From positions 306,729 to 370,728 of the forward strand of contig CAZQOQ010000015.1 in the NCBI GenBank assembly GCA_964595205.1: a stretch of DNA of 64,000 bases, in the 5' to 3' direction. Shown in pieces: positions 16,806 to 25,448 of the stretch. How positions within the stretch are numbered: the stretch's first letter is position 1; each line of letters begins with the position of its first letter. The translations under genes were made by a program, and so were the position numbers. The notes below the pieces were generated by a model, which was not told the DNA's origin, did not search any database, and was given only the letters and a program-made list of their open reading frames with translations. This DNA is from JADKIH01 sp964595205 (GTDB taxonomy: Bacteria > Bacteroidota > Bacteroidia > AKYH767-A > 2013-40CM-41-45).

Positions 16806-19800
16806 ATGAAACACTTTATAACAGGGAAATGGATTTTTGCCATCGTGTTGGTCGCCGGGTTGATAGTTACGGGCAAAACCTTTGCAAGCCATACGATGGG
16901 AGCCGATCTCACGTATGAAAACCTGGGTGGCAATACCTATAAGATTACAGTTTCTTTTTATCGCGATTGTATTGGAATTCCGGCGCCGGCAAATCCGTTC
17001 GTCACCATCAACTCTTCGTCCTGTGGACAGAGTATGGGTGTTACCTGTTATCCGCGTCCCGGAACAGGACAGGAAGTGACACCGAGCTGTTCAAGTTCGG
17101 TTACTACATGTAATGGTGGTTCATTTACCGGAATCCAGGAATGGATTTATGACGGTATCGTAACACTTCCGGCCCAGTGCACTGACTGGATCTTTGGTTA
17201 TTCATTGTGTTGCAGGAATGCAGCGATTACAACCATTCATAATCCGAGTACAAACACATTCTATATATATGCCACATTAAATAATACGATCAGCCCGCAG
17301 AATTCATCACCGACGTTTTCAAACAAGCCGGTGCCGTTTCTTTGTCTCGGACAGCAGTTTTGCTTTAATCATGGTGCATATGATGCTGATGGAGATTCAT
17401 TGGTATATTCTCTCATTACTCCGAAACAGACGATTTCCACGGATGTGAATTACAGACCGGGTTACAGTGCCTCAAACCCGTTGATCTCATCTCCTGCGAC
17501 ATCATTTAATACTTCCACGGGAGATATCTGCCTCACACCGCAGGCCCTCGAAGTAACGGTAATGGCAGTGTTGGTAAGCGAATACAGAAATGGTGTATTG
17601 ATTGGAAGCGTTGAAAGAGATTTGCAGTTGACGGTGATGAATTGTGCAAACAATCTTCCGTCACTCACCGGAATAAACGGCACAAATAATTTCAGCGTGA
17701 CAGTTTGTGCAAATCAACAGACCTGCTTTGATATATTTTCAAACGATCCGGATGGCGGCCAGCAACTGGAAGTTGATTGGAACTATGGAATTGCCGGCGG
17801 TAATTTCACCACTTCTTCAGCGTCGCACCCGGTTGGTACATTCTGCTGGACTCCATCATCCTCCGACATTGGCAATTCGTATACGTTCACGGCAACTGTA
17901 ACAGATGATGCCTGTCCGTATAACGGAAGCCAGACTTACGCTTATACCGTGAATGTAATCGGCATGGATGTAGATGCCGGACCAGACCAGGCAATCGCCT
18001 GCAGCGACCTGGCAACAATTACCGCGGTGGCGTCTGGAGGGTCGGGTACATATACTTATTTATGGAATACGGGCTCAACCATGCAATCAATAACAGTTGG
18101 AGCCGGAACTTATGTTGTCACCGCGAGTGATGGTACCTGTACAGCCACGGACACCGTAGTTATATCGATGCCATTCATACCGGTTGCAGCATTTACGAAC
18201 AGCGCACCGGATTGCATTAACTCCCCGATCAGTTTTACCGATCAATCGACCACGCCGGGAGGAAGTCTCAATTATTGGTTTTGGTTGTTTGATGATGGGG
18301 ATTCTTCAAATCTTCAGAATCCTGTTCATCAGTTTCCGGGACCCGGCACATATAACGTTACACTGATTATTGAGAATACACTCGGATGTCGGGACACGGT
18401 GGTAAATCCGCTGGTCATACTGGCATACCCTTCGGCGGATTTTAACTGGGGACTGACCTGTCAGAACATAGGTGTCACATTCACAGACCAGACAGCACCA
18501 TCGCCTGCATATTGGACATGGTCATTTGGCGATAGTACATTTTCAAATCAACAGTATCCGACACACACTTATGCAGACACAGGTACGTATACTGTTACGT
18601 TAATTGCCGGGAACAGTATTGGATGTTATGACACGATCAGTTACGACATCGTTATACTTCCATTACCGGTTATCAGTGCAAGTGCAGATCAGACTATTTG
18701 CGAAGGTGATTCGGTAACTCTCACTGCAACGGGAGGAATAAATTATTCATGGACGCCGGGAGGTTATTTTTCCCAGACAATTACAATTGCACCGACCGGT
18801 ACCACGACTTTAATTGTGACAGGAATGGATGGAGTGGGTTGTTATACAACTGACACAGTTGATGTGATTGTAAAACCATTACCTCTTGTGAATGCCGGTG
18901 CGGACCAGGGGATTTGTTCCGGGAATTCTGCAACACTTACCGCAACAGGAGCGATTTCTTATACATGGACGCCTGGAGGTTCAATTTCATCTTCCATTTC
19001 CGTGAATCCGGCAACCGCTGCCACTTATACGGTAACAGGAACCGGAGCCAATGGTTGCACGGCCTCCGATGAAATAAACATTACCGTCAATCCGATGCCG
19101 GTAGCCGATGCTGGTCCGGATCTAATTGCCTGCAATGCATCAAATACAATTCTTACTGCATCAGGCGGTACCAGTTATTTGTGGCTGCCGGGCGGCATGA
19201 CAGGTTCTTCCATTACAGTAAACCCCGCGTCTACCCAGACTTATGAAGTAACCGTAACGGACGGTAATGGTTGTTCGGCCACTGATTCAGTTACGGTGAC
19301 GATCAATCAGCGACCGACGGTTTCACTGCAATCATTCTTCCTCTGTGCAGGTTCAACCGCCACACTGGATGCCGGCAATGCGGGTTCAGATTTCTTATGG
19401 AGTAATGGGGACACTACGCAGGTAATCCAGATAAATTCAGGCGGCGCCTATTCAGTAACAGTTACAAATAGTTTGGGATGTTCATCTACTGCTTCCTGTA
19501 CTGTTACCTATGCAGCTACGATAACCATTAATCTTGGCAATGTGGCATTCTGCCAGGGAGACTCCGTATTGTTGGATGCCGGATATTCCGGAATGACCTA
19601 TGCATGGACACCTGGTGGTGAGACATCCCAGACGATATACATTAAGAACACAGGATCCTATGGCGTAACGGTTACAGATACTTTGGGCTGCAGCGGGTCA
19701 ATCAATATTTCAGCTGTTGTTAATCCGCTTCCGGTGCCCGATTTCAGTTCGGTTCCGACCTGCCAGGGAAACCAGATGAGTTTTACGGATGGTTCATCCG

Positions 19801-22800
19801 TATCGTCCGGTACAATCAGCGCATGGTCATGGAATTTTGGTGATGGAGGAACATCGACCGTGAGAAATCCGAATCACCTCTTTCCTTCAACCGGAAATTA
19901 TAATGTAACGTTAACTTCCACTACCAATGCAGGATGTACGTCAACGGTTTCTCACCAGGCAACGGTAAATCCATTACCGGTTGCAGCATTTAATTTCAGC
20001 AACAGTTGTCTTGGGAATGCGGTTAATTTCACCGATCAGTCGACAGTTTCATCAGGGAACATTGTAGATTACAACTGGAGTTTTGGAGATGCCTCTACTT
20101 CTACCCAACAGAACCCTTCGCATTTGTATGCTTCTCCGGGGAACTATTCAGTGAATCTGACAGTGACGACTGCCGGCGGATGTACACAAACGGTTAATCA
20201 TACCGTTACTATTCATCCAAAGCCATCGGCTAATTTTTCGGTTCCTCAGGTTTGTCATGGTAACGCTTCTGTTTTCACCAACAGTTCCTCCATAACTACA
20301 GGAAGCATATCCGGAATTTCATGGGACTTCAACGACACGTACACATCAACCCAGAATTCTCCATCGCATACTTATGCTTCATCCGGCACTTACTCAGTGC
20401 GGCTGATTGTGACTTCTTCATTCGGATGTTCGGATACGATTACAAAATCCGCTGATGTGAATGCTCGTCCGGTCGCAAATGCGGGCGCGAATACATCACT
20501 CTGTTCAGGAAACTCTGTTACTCTCTCCGCAACAGGTGGCGGCACATACAGCTGGACACCGGGCGGTGCAGTTACACAATCCATTTCCGTGTCGCCGGTT
20601 TCGAATGCGACTTATACAGTTACCGTCACAAACGCCAGTGGCTGTACATCGACAGATGATGTGGCGATAGTAGTTAACCCGATTCCGAATGCACAAGCGG
20701 GAGCTGACAGGTCGATTTGCAATGGAAGTTCTGTCGGACTTACCGGAGCGGGCGGCATTAGCTATCTATGGTCGCCGGGAGGAATGACAACAAGCGCCGT
20801 TACCGTTAATCCAAATTCGACAACCAGTTATATACTTACGGTAACGGATGCGAATGGCTGTACGGATAAGGATACGGTCGCCGTTACGGTTTATAATCTG
20901 CCGGTGGTTACGGCAACGCCGGACAACAGTATTTGCAATGGTTCAACGACATCGCTTGTTGCATCAGGAGCTACTTCCTATGTCTGGAGTCCTGTCGGTC
21001 TCACAACATCTTCCATACTCGTCACTCCATCTGTAACATCAACATATACAGTGGTAGGAACAGGACCGGGTGGTTGTACCTCTTCCGATGTGGTTACGAT
21101 CACGGTGAATACAGCTCCGGTCGTAAACATTCCTACTGCATTTCTGTGTGATGGATTTTCGGTTACCCTGGATGCAGGAAATGCCGGCAGTACATTCGAC
21201 TGGTCAACCGGCGAAACGACACAAACGATTTCTGTGACAGATTCCGGAACTTATTCTGTGATTGTTACAGGTTCTAATGGTTGTCCGGCAATGGGAAATG
21301 TTTCGGTTCTGACGGTAGGGACATTTAATACGACACCGGTAAATGCTTCAGTCTGCAGCGGGCAGAGTGTGAACCTGGACGCAGGAAATACCGGCAGCAC
21401 GTATGCATGGTCGACCGGACAAACCACGCAGGTTATTTCTGTGAATGCGGCCGGAAATTATACCGTTACGATCACCGACATTTATGGATGCACAGGAACC
21501 TTACAGAATTTCGTGAGCCTGGATCCATTACCCGTAACCGACTTTACACTCAATTCAGTCTGCCTGGGACTCCCGGTAAGTTTCAATAACACTTCCTCGA
21601 TCAGCAGCGGTTCCATTTCAAGTGTATTGTGGAATTTCGGTGATGGTGGCAGCTCAACGAATTCAAACATTCCGTATGTATATGCTTCTTATGGAAACTA
21701 CACGGTCACTCTAACGGCGACGAGCGACAGGGGCTGTACTTCAACTGCCACAAAACAGGCTACAGTAAACCCACTGCCGGTTGCAGACTTCAGCACCAGC
21801 GTGACCTGTGAAAACGTTGCGGCAGCATTTACAAACCAATCGACAATACCTGCGGGTACAATAACTCAATGGGACTGGGATTTTGGCGACGGAACTTTTT
21901 CCTCGTCGACAACGCCAACACATGATTATCCGTCTGCAGGAACATTTACAACATCACTCATTGCAACGAGCAATTTCGGTTGTACGGATACGATAAGCAG
22001 GAGTGTGACCATACTTGGACTTCCGGTTGCGTCGTTTTCGGCGGCAAATGGCTGTGCACAGAGTAATATCAGCCTTGCGAATACTTCGAGTCCGAATGGC
22101 ACAACGATTTCATCGTATCAATGGAATTTCGGAAATGGCAATACATCTACGGCAGCTCAGCCTGTGGTTCAATTCAGTAATCCGGGCACCTTCCAGGTAA
22201 GTTTAGTGGCCATATCAACTTCAGGATGCAGGGATACAGTCGTTGCTCCGGTCACGGTTTATCCTCTGCCAGTTGCGGCATTCTCTGCTACACCGGTTTG
22301 TGTGAACACCTCTGCATCTTACCTGAATAATTCCTCCATCTCCAGTGGCTCCATTCAAAATTACTACTGGTTGCTTGGCGACAATTCGACTTCTTCGCTC
22401 ACAAATCCGAATCATACTTATTCGGCAGACGGGAATTTCACTGTGAGTCTGATAGCCACGTCTTCCTTTGGGTGCATTGATACGTCTGTTCAGAGCCTGA
22501 CAATTTATCCGCAGCCGCAGGTGAATGTGACAGGTACCGATGTTTGTTATGGGAACAATACAAGCTTTGCGAATAACTCGACAATAGCAAACGGAAGCAT
22601 TGCGTCCTGGTTATGGATTTTCAACGATGGCAGCATTTCAAATCAAAACACGCCTGTCCACCAGTTTGGTTCAACAGGTTCGTATAACGTAAGCGTAACG
22701 GCAATATCCGATCACGGATGCCAGTCGAACGGAAGCACGAATGTTAATGTATTCCCTAACCCTGTTGCTGCCTTTGTCACCGCCAATGTTTGCTTCGGAA

Positions 22801-24512
22801 GCAACACACAGTTGGTAAATCAGTCGTCAGTTACGGGTGGAGGAAGTCTTTCCAGTTACTGGACATTCAGCGACGGAGGAAGTTCGACAAGCAGCAATCC
22901 CGTTCACCTGTTTCCGTCAGCAGGAAATCATAATATCACTCTCCAGGTAGTATCACAAAACGGCTGTACGGGCCAGGTTACGAAAGGTCTTGACGTCTAT
23001 CATTTGCCTGTGGCGAGATTCTCGGCGCCTGATAATTGCTCCGGCACCCCGGTCTCATTCACCAATCAGTCCACTTCACAGGACGGACACATCACATCAT
23101 TCCTTTGGGGATTCGGTGATGGTACGTTTTCATTCGACGAGAATCCCGTACATCAATATCCAGATTCGGGTCAGTACAACGTAGATCTCATCACGATAAC
23201 TTCTTACGGCTGCGCGGGTGAATACAACGATTCAGTTTCCGTATTCCCGAACCCTGTTGCAAGAATTCAGGCAAACAGCGCTTGCGTGGGTTCGCCGATT
23301 TCCTTTGTGGGAACAACTAACCTCAACGGTGGAGTAAGTTATGCCTGGACCATCAGTAATTCATTTACGACCAGTCAGCCTTCGTTCAGTTATACTTTTA
23401 ATGCTCCGGGAAACTATAATATTTCACTTGTAGCCACTACATCTAACGGCTGCAGCGGAACGCAGTCAGACATGGTTAGCGTTTATCCAAACCCAGTACC
23501 TTCGTTCTCGAGTGACGAAGTATGTTACGCCTCACGCACGACATTCAGCAACCTATCTACGATTCCATCGGGTACAGTGAGCAGCTACTCCTGGAATTTC
23601 GGTGATAACCAGCAATCGTCACAAAGTAATCCAACGCACCTGTATGCTTCGGCAGGAACATATAATGCGGTATTGGCCGTTACTTCCGACAGGGGTTGCA
23701 CATCCAATATTACCAGGCAGGTTGTAGTACATCCTCCGCCTGTAGTTAATTTCTCATCAGGAGCTCAGGGCTGTAAACCAGTAAGTGCGACGTTTACAGA
23801 AAATTCTTCCATCTCATCAGGAACCATTACGGGCAGGTTATGGAATTTTGGAGATGGAGATGTATCAACAGATCTGAATCCGACACATGTTTATGATCAA
23901 AGCGGTAGTTATGATGTCACGCTCACGGTCGTATCCGATTTCGGTTGCCAGGCTTCCGCACATCAGTCGGGTATCATCAGGGTGTTCCCGGATCCGGTAG
24001 CAGACTTCAGCGCAGACCCAACGGTTGTTGACATAGAAATGCCGGTCGTGCATTTCCAAAATGAATCGAGCGGATACTCTACCTACCAGTGGGTCTTTGG
24101 AGATGGCACTTTTACAACCAGCGAATTAAATCCTACACATACGTTTTCAGATACCGGTACATACCAGGCATTGCTCATCACGATGAATAATTTCGGATGC
24201 ATGGATTCTATCCTTAAGACGATCGAGGTCAGGCTTCATTCAACATTGTTCATTGCCAATTGTTTTACACCTAATGGCGATGGTAACAACGACGACTTCA
24301 GGCCTTATTATACCAACATGAAAGAAATTAAAGTATGGATTTTTGACCGCTGGGGAAAACTGCTTACCTCATGGGATAGCCTGGAAGGATCATGGGATGG
24401 TTTCTACCAGGGCAGAAAGTGTCAGTCCGATACCTATGTTTATAAAATTGCCGGAACAGGCCTTGACGGTAAACAATCCGAATGGGTCGGGCATGTAAGC
24501 ATTGTCTACTAA
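16806..24512 (+). CDS. Giant secreted protein with 27 PKD/Ig-like modules and gliding-type (T9SS type B) C-terminal domain
   Basis: About 2568 residues. I chose ATG 16806 because it opens a clean signal peptide (MKHFITGKW to TFA, then SHTMGADLTYE); an in-frame ATG lies at 16752. A conserved N-terminal domain of about 400 residues follows. Then come 27 modules of 70-82 residues: one Ig/SprB-like, two PKD, five Ig-like, three PKD, five Ig-like, eleven PKD. PKD units show FGDG-type loops and end NP.P; almost every unit has one cysteine near its start and a GC pair near its end, suggesting one disulfide each. The C-terminal domain (ANCFTPNGDGNNDDFRPYYT, then IFDRWGKL, then SDTYVYKI) is the CHU_C/gliding-associated sorting signal for T9SS export. 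Probably a surface adhesin. Confidence 0.93.
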   Translation: MKHFITGKWIFAIVLVAGLIVTGKTFASHTMGADLTYENLGGNTYKITVSFYRDCIGIPAPANPFVTINSSSCGQSMGVTCYPRPGTGQEVTPSCSSSVTTCNGGSFTGIQEWIYDGIVTLPAQCTDWIFGYSLCCRNAAITTIHNPSTNTFYIYATLNNTISPQNSSPTFSNKPVPFLCLGQQFCFNHGAYDADGDSLVYSLITPKQTISTDVNYRPGYSASNPLISSPATSFNTSTGDICLTPQALEVTVMAVLVSEYRNGVLIGSVERDLQLTVMNCANNLPSLTGINGTNNFSVTVCANQQTCFDIFSNDPDGGQQLEVDWNYGIAGGNFTTSSASHPVGTFCWTPSSSDIGNSYTFTATVTDDACPYNGSQTYAYTVNVIGMDVDAGPDQAIACSDLATITAVASGGSGTYTYLWNTGSTMQSITVGAGTYVVTASDGTCTATDTVVISMPFIPVAAFTNSAPDCINSPISFTDQSTTPGGSLNYWFWLFDDGDSSNLQNPVHQFPGPGTYNVTLIIENTLGCRDTVVNPLVILAYPSADFNWGLTCQNIGVTFTDQTAPSPAYWTWSFGDSTFSNQQYPTHTYADTGTYTVTLIAGNSIGCYDTISYDIVILPLPVISASADQTICEGDSVTLTATGGINYSWTPGGYFSQTITIAPTGTTTLIVTGMDGVGCYTTDTVDVIVKPLPLVNAGADQGICSGNSATLTATGAISYTWTPGGSISSSISVNPATAATYTVTGTGANGCTASDEINITVNPMPVADAGPDLIACNASNTILTASGGTSYLWLPGGMTGSSITVNPASTQTYEVTVTDGNGCSATDSVTVTINQRPTVSLQSFFLCAGSTATLDAGNAGSDFLWSNGDTTQVIQINSGGAYSVTVTNSLGCSSTASCTVTYAATITINLGNVAFCQGDSVLLDAGYSGMTYAWTPGGETSQTIYIKNTGSYGVTVTDTLGCSGSINISAVVNPLPVPDFSSVPTCQGNQMSFTDGSSVSSGTISAWSWNFGDGGTSTVRNPNHLFPSTGNYNVTLTSTTNAGCTSTVSHQATVNPLPVAAFNFSNSCLGNAVNFTDQSTVSSGNIVDYNWSFGDASTSTQQNPSHLYASPGNYSVNLTVTTAGGCTQTVNHTVTIHPKPSANFSVPQVCHGNASVFTNSSSITTGSISGISWDFNDTYTSTQNSPSHTYASSGTYSVRLIVTSSFGCSDTITKSADVNARPVANAGANTSLCSGNSVTLSATGGGTYSWTPGGAVTQSISVSPVSNATYTVTVTNASGCTSTDDVAIVVNPIPNAQAGADRSICNGSSVGLTGAGGISYLWSPGGMTTSAVTVNPNSTTSYILTVTDANGCTDKDTVAVTVYNLPVVTATPDNSICNGSTTSLVASGATSYVWSPVGLTTSSILVTPSVTSTYTVVGTGPGGCTSSDVVTITVNTAPVVNIPTAFLCDGFSVTLDAGNAGSTFDWSTGETTQTISVTDSGTYSVIVTGSNGCPAMGNVSVLTVGTFNTTPVNASVCSGQSVNLDAGNTGSTYAWSTGQTTQVISVNAAGNYTVTITDIYGCTGTLQNFVSLDPLPVTDFTLNSVCLGLPVSFNNTSSISSGSISSVLWNFGDGGSSTNSNIPYVYASYGNYTVTLTATSDRGCTSTATKQATVNPLPVADFSTSVTCENVAAAFTNQSTIPAGTITQWDWDFGDGTFSSSTTPTHDYPSAGTFTTSLIATSNFGCTDTISRSVTILGLPVASFSAANGCAQSNISLANTSSPNGTTISSYQWNFGNGNTSTAAQPVVQFSNPGTFQVSLVAISTSGCRDTVVAPVTVYPLPVAAFSATPVCVNTSASYLNNSSISSGSIQNYYWLLGDNSTSSLTNPNHTYSADGNFTVSLIATSSFGCIDTSVQSLTIYPQPQVNVTGTDVCYGNNTSFANNSTIANGSIASWLWIFNDGSISNQNTPVHQFGSTGSYNVSVTAISDHGCQSNGSTNVNVFPNPVAAFVTANVCFGSNTQLVNQSSVTGGGSLSSYWTFSDGGSSTSSNPVHLFPSAGNHNITLQVVSQNGCTGQVTKGLDVYHLPVARFSAPDNCSGTPVSFTNQSTSQDGHITSFLWGFGDGTFSFDENPVHQYPDSGQYNVDLITITSYGCAGEYNDSVSVFPNPVARIQANSACVGSPISFVGTTNLNGGVSYAWTISNSFTTSQPSFSYTFNAPGNYNISLVATTSNGCSGTQSDMVSVYPNPVPSFSSDEVCYASRTTFSNLSTIPSGTVSSYSWNFGDNQQSSQSNPTHLYASAGTYNAVLAVTSDRGCTSNITRQVVVHPPPVVNFSSGAQGCKPVSATFTENSSISSGTITGRLWNFGDGDVSTDLNPTHVYDQSGSYDVTLTVVSDFGCQASAHQSGIIRVFPDPVADFSADPTVVDIEMPVVHFQNESSGYSTYQWVFGDGTFTTSELNPTHTFSDTGTYQALLITMNNFGCMDSILKTIEVRLHSTLFIANCFTPNGDGNNDDFRPYYTNMKEIKVWIFDRWGKLLTSWDSLEGSWDGFYQGRKCQSDTYVYKIAGTGLDGKQSEWVGHVSIVY

Positions 24513-24542
24513 AGAAAGTGCGTTTGGCTTTTCATGGTGCGC

Positions 24543-24580
24543 AAAGAGCCTCCGGTAATTCATTTCACCGGGGGTTCTTT
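24543..24580 (+). terminator. Hairpin terminator after the giant PKD gene
   Basis: Arms AAAGAGCCTCCGGT and ACCGGGGGTTCTTT pair over 14 positions with two imperfect pairs around a 10-nt loop, followed by ATTTT. It starts 30 nt after the stop codon. The A-rich left arm means it could also stop minus-strand transcripts. Confidence 0.75.
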
Positions 24581-24596
24581 ATTTTAAGCAATAGTA

Positions 24597-24803
24597 CTAA
24601 TTTGAAACAATTTGTTTTTTATTATTCCAGTCAGGAGGATATACCGTTCGTGTATAAGGCCGCGTTCTCAATAACGACCGCAGGTAAGTGATCTGGTTTG
24701 GCTGACCAAATACGGCACGCAGCTTTTTGAAGTTTTCAAGTAACGTAAGCTGGTTTTCATTCTTTGGAAAGTAATCGGTATAAAAGGAAATTTCCTGCTC
24801 CAT
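24597..24803 (-). CDS. Possible small protein, 68 aa, no recognised family
   Basis: Starts with ATG at 24803 and reads like a real soluble protein (acidic, aromatic N-terminus MEQEISFYTDYF, basic middle LRSLLRTRPYTRT). It has no signal peptide or membrane helix. It lies on the minus strand between the terminator of the giant gene and the candidate RNA, both of which would bound a separate transcript. No promoter box was found. Homology to anything is unknown to me. Confidence 0.4.
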   Translation of the reverse strand: MEQEISFYTDYFPKNENQLTLLENFKKLRAVFGQPNQITYLRSLLRTRPYTRTVYPPDWNNKKQIVSN

Positions 24804-24985
24804 TTTTGGTTTTAGTATTTGACGATTTTTAATTCAATACTTTCCTGAATGGAAAAAGGTTTTATAAAATGATAAATTTTTATCGCGAGAATTATTTTCA
24901 GCGGTAAAGTCTGTAGTTAGATTATCCTGCATAACACATTTAGAATGATTGATTAATTAAATTCTGCCGACACTTATGTTTACAA

Positions 24986-25223
24986 TAGAAAAGCGTTGCG
25001 ACCGGAGTCACAACGCTAAACCAAATACCTAAACATAACCTGAAAACAATTTCTTTAGCAGGGAAAAGGTAACAGCTGCATAAAAATAAGTTGGAAACAC
25101 TAAAACTTATGTAGCAGCTGTTACCGAAAAATTCCTGGGTTAGAGTTGAGGGGATTTACGGAAACCCATTGCCTGCAATATCAGCGAACTGATATTTTGT
25201 ATTACTAAATTAAGAACGAGATA
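24986..25223 (-). ncRNA. Candidate structured non-coding RNA, about 240 nt
   Basis: Read on the minus strand, the stretch has a -7 promoter box (25237-25230), then three hairpins: AATATCAG/CTGATATT closed by a TTCG loop (25196-25177); a long one with a 12-bp perfect helix GGTAACAGCTGC/GCAGCTGTTACC and an inner 7-bp helix ATAAGTT/AACTTAT (25125-25068); and a terminator-like hairpin (25017-24992) followed by TTTT. No ORF of useful length fits. It does not carry the hallmarks of tmRNA, RNase P or SRP RNA. The boundaries are inferred from the promoter box and the T-tract. Confidence 0.5.
24992..25017 (-). terminator. Terminator-like hairpin with 4-nt loop
   Basis: Minus strand: AGCGTTGTGAC, loop TCCG, GTCGCAACGCT, giving an 11-bp stem with one G-T pair, followed by TTTTC. 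It would end the candidate RNA. Nearly symmetrical, so it could act in either direction, but the T-tract favours the minus strand. Confidence 0.6.
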
Positions 25224-25229
25224 ATGGGT

Positions 25230-25237
25230 CAAATGTA
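25230..25237 (-). promoter_or_regulatory. Candidate -7 element TACATTTG for the candidate RNA
   Basis: Exact TAnnTTTG match on the minus strand, placing a transcript start near 25224. The -33 site has no TTTG (nearest is TCTG at a short spacing). The rest of the gap up to 25448, before the peptidase gene, is AT-rich and shows nothing else I can support. Confidence 0.4.
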
Positions 25238-25448
25238 TGTTCATTGATATACTCAGAATGTCATTTTTTGTGAAATAATCATTTTATAAGGTGAATCAAT
25301 CAAATTTCGTTGTGAAACAGCCGTCGTATAGAGCATAGCGCCGAAAACGAATATTAATCCGTTTATTTGCAATTATATAAGAAAATCAACTTTAATACTT
25401 TTTAACAATACTAAAAAGTAGTTTAGCGATTCACTCAAGATTATAATT

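Noticed and set aside
18180..24240. DNA-level repeats in the giant gene as a CRISPR or mobile element
   Set aside because: The frame is continuous and the periodicity is that of 70-82-residue protein modules.
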